A DNA stretch of 8,560 nt from JBBSEZ01 sp038239195 (lineage in GTDB: Bacteria; Planctomycetota; Planctomycetia; Gemmatales; Gemmataceae), in assembly GCA_038239195.1 (NCBI GenBank), contig JBBSEZ010000426.1, forward strand, positions 1 through 8,560, read 5' to 3'. The notes beneath the pieces are model-generated. The model saw only the letters and a program-made list of their open reading frames with translations. It ran no database searches and was not told where the DNA came from. Below, one piece after another: positions 7,301 through 8,560 of the stretch. A program made the translations under genes and the position numbers. Within the stretch, counting starts at the first letter, position 1. The number at the start of each line of letters is the position of its first letter.

Positions 7301-8340
7301 GTGTTGAGCACCTCGTGCGTGTCCTGGGAGCCCCAGCCATCGAGCAAGACCTTCGCCGGCCCGGATGGCTTGTCTTCGCCGTCCTTCCTCGGCACGAAGA
7401 GCAGGTGAGGCGCTGCCCCGATCCACACCCCGCCGAAGCCGACCTCCAGCCCGCTGACGAGGTTCAGGCCCTCCATGAACACCGTGCGCTTGTCGAAGGT
7501 GCCCGAGCCGGTGGTGTCCTCGAAAATGACGATGCGGTCCCTGGCGTCCTTCTCCGCGCGCCGTTGCGGATAGCAGTACGCCTCGGCCACCCACACGCGC
7601 CCCCGGTCGTCCAGGCACAGGGCGATCGGCTGACAGACGTCGGGCTCCCCGGCAAACAGCTTGACGCTGAAGCCCTCGGGGACGGTCATCGCGGCGGCGG
7701 CCTTCTTGGGGGACAGCCCCTCGTACTTGTAGAGGTCGGGCGGGGCGGGGCTGGCCTGTGTCGAGAGGCGCGGCTTGCGCGCGTGGAAGCGGAAGTCGTC
7801 GAAGTTGACGTGGCCCCAGTGCCCGCTGTGCCGATCGACGACGCGGATGAACATCTCCTTGCCGAGGTGCGGGCGCAGATCGACGGCGACCCGGCGCATG
7901 TCCTCTTGTTCCAGGCCCGAGGCGCGGAAGAAGACCTTGCGGGTGTCCGAGAGCACCAGTTCCACGCAAGTGGTGGCGTGGGGCCCGCCGCCGACGAGAA
8001 ACGACCCCCACGCGTGAGTGACCTTGAAGGGCACGGAGGTGAGAGTGCCCTGGGCCTTGTCGCCCTTGCGCTCGTAGGTGCCGATCCAGTAGCGGCCCTG
8101 GTGTCGGCTGCGCATGTCGTTGCGGCGCGGGGAGACCGTATCGCCCTGGATCGGCTGGCCGGCGAACGCCTCGCCCTCCGCGGTCCAGTCCTTCAGGGTG
8201 CCGGTCTCGAAGTCGAGGTTGAGCGGTCGGCCCTTGGCGCCGACGGGCAACACGCCCTCGTCGGCCGGCGGGGGGGCCGCGCCTCGCGCGCCGAGCACGA
8301 CCAGCAACGCGACCGCCAAAGAAACGACAGGACGCAGCAT
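4315..8340 (-). CDS. Secreted PVC-type heme-binding CxxCH protein with DUF1080 tail
   Basis: 1341-residue exported protein of a class expanded in Planctomycetes; its substrate is unknown, and electron transfer or sugar-related oxidation is plausible. A signal peptide (MLRPVVSLAVALLVVLGARG) opens it. Residues 38-190 form a jelly-roll-like domain (LNLDFETGTLKDW, HQGRYWIGTYE, HWGHVNFDDFRFH). Residues 205-580 match the beta-propeller of the membrane-bound dehydrogenase family (TIGR02604): PEGFSVKLFAGEPDVCQPIA, WGPDGWLYGCHG, NPWGLDFDDRG, LRYGPDGNVYLIDWYDKQ. Residues about 595-1000 are HEAT-like helical repeats. The heme domain (TIGR02603-like) has CIQCH at 1035-1039, GPDITG at 1049-1054, and MMP at 1129-1131 as likely axial ligand before the last helix. 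Between them lies a beta-rich insert (TVLTLRNGRTVSGIV). Residues 1165-1337 are DUF1080 (DLFNGKDLSGW). ATG 8340 is chosen over the in-frame start at 8370: GGAGGAAGG lies just upstream and the signal peptide begins there. Confidence 0.92.
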   Translation of the reverse strand: MLRPVVSLAVALLVVLGARGAAPPPADEGVLPVGAKGRPLNLDFETGTLKDWTAEGEAFAGQPIQGDTVSPRRNDMRSRHQGRYWIGTYERKGDKAQGTLTSVPFKVTHAWGSFLVGGGPHATTCVELVLSDTRKVFFRASGLEQEDMRRVAVDLRPHLGKEMFIRVVDRHSGHWGHVNFDDFRFHARKPRLSTQASPAPPDLYKYEGLSPKKAAAAMTVPEGFSVKLFAGEPDVCQPIALCLDDRGRVWVAEAYCYPQRRAEKDARDRIVIFEDTTGSGTFDKRTVFMEGLNLVSGLEVGFGGVWIGAAPHLLFVPRKDGEDKPSGPAKVLLDGWGSQDTHEVLNTFSWGPDGWLYGCHGVFTHSRVGKPGTPLNKRVPLNAGVWRYHPTRHVFEVFAHGTSNPWGLDFDDRGQAFVEACVIPHAFHVVQGGRYLRQAGSHFNPHTYADIGTIADHLHWTGANPWAGNNRSDSLGGGHAHCGTMIYLGGSWPAEYRGRMFMGNVHGRRLNTDVLKPKGSGYVASHGPDFLLANDAWARFINLRYGPDGNVYLIDWYDKQACHTGAVNVWDRSNGRVYKVCYRGAKWEKVDLGKRSDAELVALQLHKNDWYVRHARRLLQERKPKPAVHEALAKIAFEHADETRRLRGLWALHATRGLTPDRAMKGLNDKGPHVRAWTIQLALEEGKPAPELLKKMSALAREDGSAVVRLYLASAAQRLPLSQRWTILEGLVAHGADAGDHNLPLMYWYALEPLAKEAPSKALALAAKARVPTLLPFVVRRISSSATPEALALVVGGLGEAGDGKAQLTYLRAIQEGLRGQRDVKAPAGWAKAFAKLARSESDEVRNQAVALAIAFGDARAFDEMRQALVAPTTALALRRNALAALLAARDGKLPPVLHKLVGDPDLRAEALRALASFDDPQTPRVVLKAYASLTAAEKRDALNTLASRVAYGRELLDAVAAKKVPAADVSADLVRQLRNLKNKDLDRRVGEVWGIVRTTPADRAKLIASYKGMLMRPAPPPDLALGRALFAKTCIQCHVLFGTGGKVGPDITGANRASLDYLLENVLDPSAVIPKEYAMTVLTLRNGRTVSGIVRAETPAALTVATANEVLTVPVKDVETREASELSMMPDDLVKALSDGEVRALIAYLQSPVQVPILATPDNAKDLFNGKDLSGWEGDPKLWWVEKGEIVGKSPGIKRNAFLRGQMVATDFKLTLKVKLVPDKENSGVQFRSEALADGDVKGPQADVGAGWWGKLYEEHGRGLLWKKSGEKFVKVDDWNEYVIEARGSRVRTWINGNLCVDLDDARMARRGTFALQIHSGGPMEVRFKELRLEVIEAKK

Positions 8341-8344
8341 CGCA

Positions 8345-8353
8345 CCTTCCTCC
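8345..8353 (-). promoter_or_regulatory. Ribosome binding site of the giant CxxCH gene
   Basis: Minus-strand GGAGGAAGG (8353-8345), with GGAGG eight bases before the ATG at 8340-8338. It decides the start in favour of the codon that opens the signal peptide. The longer in-frame start at 8370 would place this site inside coding sequence and add ten residues (MLIQALEEGA) ahead of the export signal. Confidence 0.7.
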
Positions 8354-8441
8354 AACGCCTGGATGAGCAATCAGTATCGCAGGCGCGGGGGAAAATGCCA
8401 GGGGCGCGCGGAGGAATTGGAGCAACGAAACGTTTAGCGAG

Positions 8442-8482
8442 GCTTCGGAGAAGCGTTGGGGCGAACGCGCTTCTTCGAAGCG
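8442..8482. repeat. Cluster of nested inverted repeats in the upstream region
   Basis: Two copies of GCTTC-N3-GAAGC lie 27 bases apart (8442-8454 and 8469-8481; the second extends to CGCTTC/GAAGCG at 8468-8482). Between them GCGTT (8453-8457) pairs with AACGC (8464-8468). GAAGCG at 8450-8455 can also pair with CGCTTC at 8468-8473, so the hairpins are mutually exclusive. Nearby sit the palindromes AAACGTTT (8428-8435) and TCGCGA (8484-8489). The cluster lies about 100 bases upstream of the giant gene. It could be a dispersed intergenic repeat, a leader structure or a terminator for a gene beyond the window. The rest of 8341-8560 holds no gene I can support. Confidence 0.5.
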
Positions 8483-8560
8483 TCGCGAAACGACCCCCAA
8501 GCGCCGCGCACCACTTCTTCGCGGCGTGGGCGGCCGTGGCCTTGCTGTCGGGGGCGGCCA

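Noticed and set aside
8363..8400. TGGCAT followed by TGC and GATACT on the minus strand, resembling a sigma-54 or sigma-70 promoter for the giant gene
   Set aside because: The GG to GC distance is wrong for sigma-54 and the sigma-70 hexamers are poor; not better than chance.
8395..8560. Forward frame from ATG 8395 running off the edge, with a hydrophobic stretch near its end
   Set aside because: Arg-rich start, weak ribosome site, and it runs through the inverted-repeat cluster; reverse frames over the same bases are equally open.
1..8560. Search by eye for tRNA, rRNA, CRISPR, insertion sequence ends, toxin-antitoxin or defence genes
   Set aside because: No tRNA-like cloverleaf, regularly spaced repeats, transposase motifs or known defence domains were seen.

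Overview
The window looks like planctomycete DNA, most plausibly from the Gemmataceae or a close relative. The base composition is very GC-rich and open frames run antisense to almost every gene. The gene content fits: a secreted protein of the PVC heme-binding CxxCH class with a DUF1080 tail, a DUF4058-family protein that opens with MPIHDWTRV, a bacterial copy of the archaeal-type dihydropteroate-synthase-like protein, and a small CxxCH protein of a kind I associate with Gemmata-type genomes. The assignment rests on recognised families, not on any marker gene.

Layout: positions 1-3155 form a rightward block, and 3171-8340 a leftward block. They converge with 15 bases between them. The rightward block may begin with the last codons of an upstream gene (1-66). 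It continues with a DUF6513/DHPS-like/DUF4346 protein (63-1475), then pabB (1453-2910, overlapping by 23 bases), then a short Cys-rich frame (2907-3155) whose GTG start overlaps the pabB stop. The leftward block, in transcription order, is a 1341-residue exported multidomain protein (8340-4315), a DUF4058 protein (4272-3529) and a small two-helix membrane protein (3425-3171). The 220 bases upstream of the giant gene hold a compact cluster of short perfect inverted repeats.

Function: the DHPS-like protein and PabB share a theme. PabB supplies the precursor of p-aminobenzoate, and the DHPS-like family is tied to pterin cofactors of the tetrahydromethanopterin type, used for C1 transfer in methanogens, methylotrophs and some planctomycetes. 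Their overlap suggests one transcriptional unit for making a C1 carrier. The giant leftward protein is probably an extracytoplasmic electron-transfer or sugar-related protein: signal peptide, jelly-roll-like domain, beta-propeller, HEAT repeats, c-type heme domain, then a DUF1080 concanavalin-like domain. The DUF4058 and two-helix proteins have no known role.

I see no defence island, CRISPR array, insertion sequence, rRNA or tRNA. The points most worth a second look are the DHPS-like/pabB coupling, the short CxxCH frame that looks like the C-terminal part of a longer family, the split heme domain of the giant protein, and the nested inverted repeats at 8442-8482.
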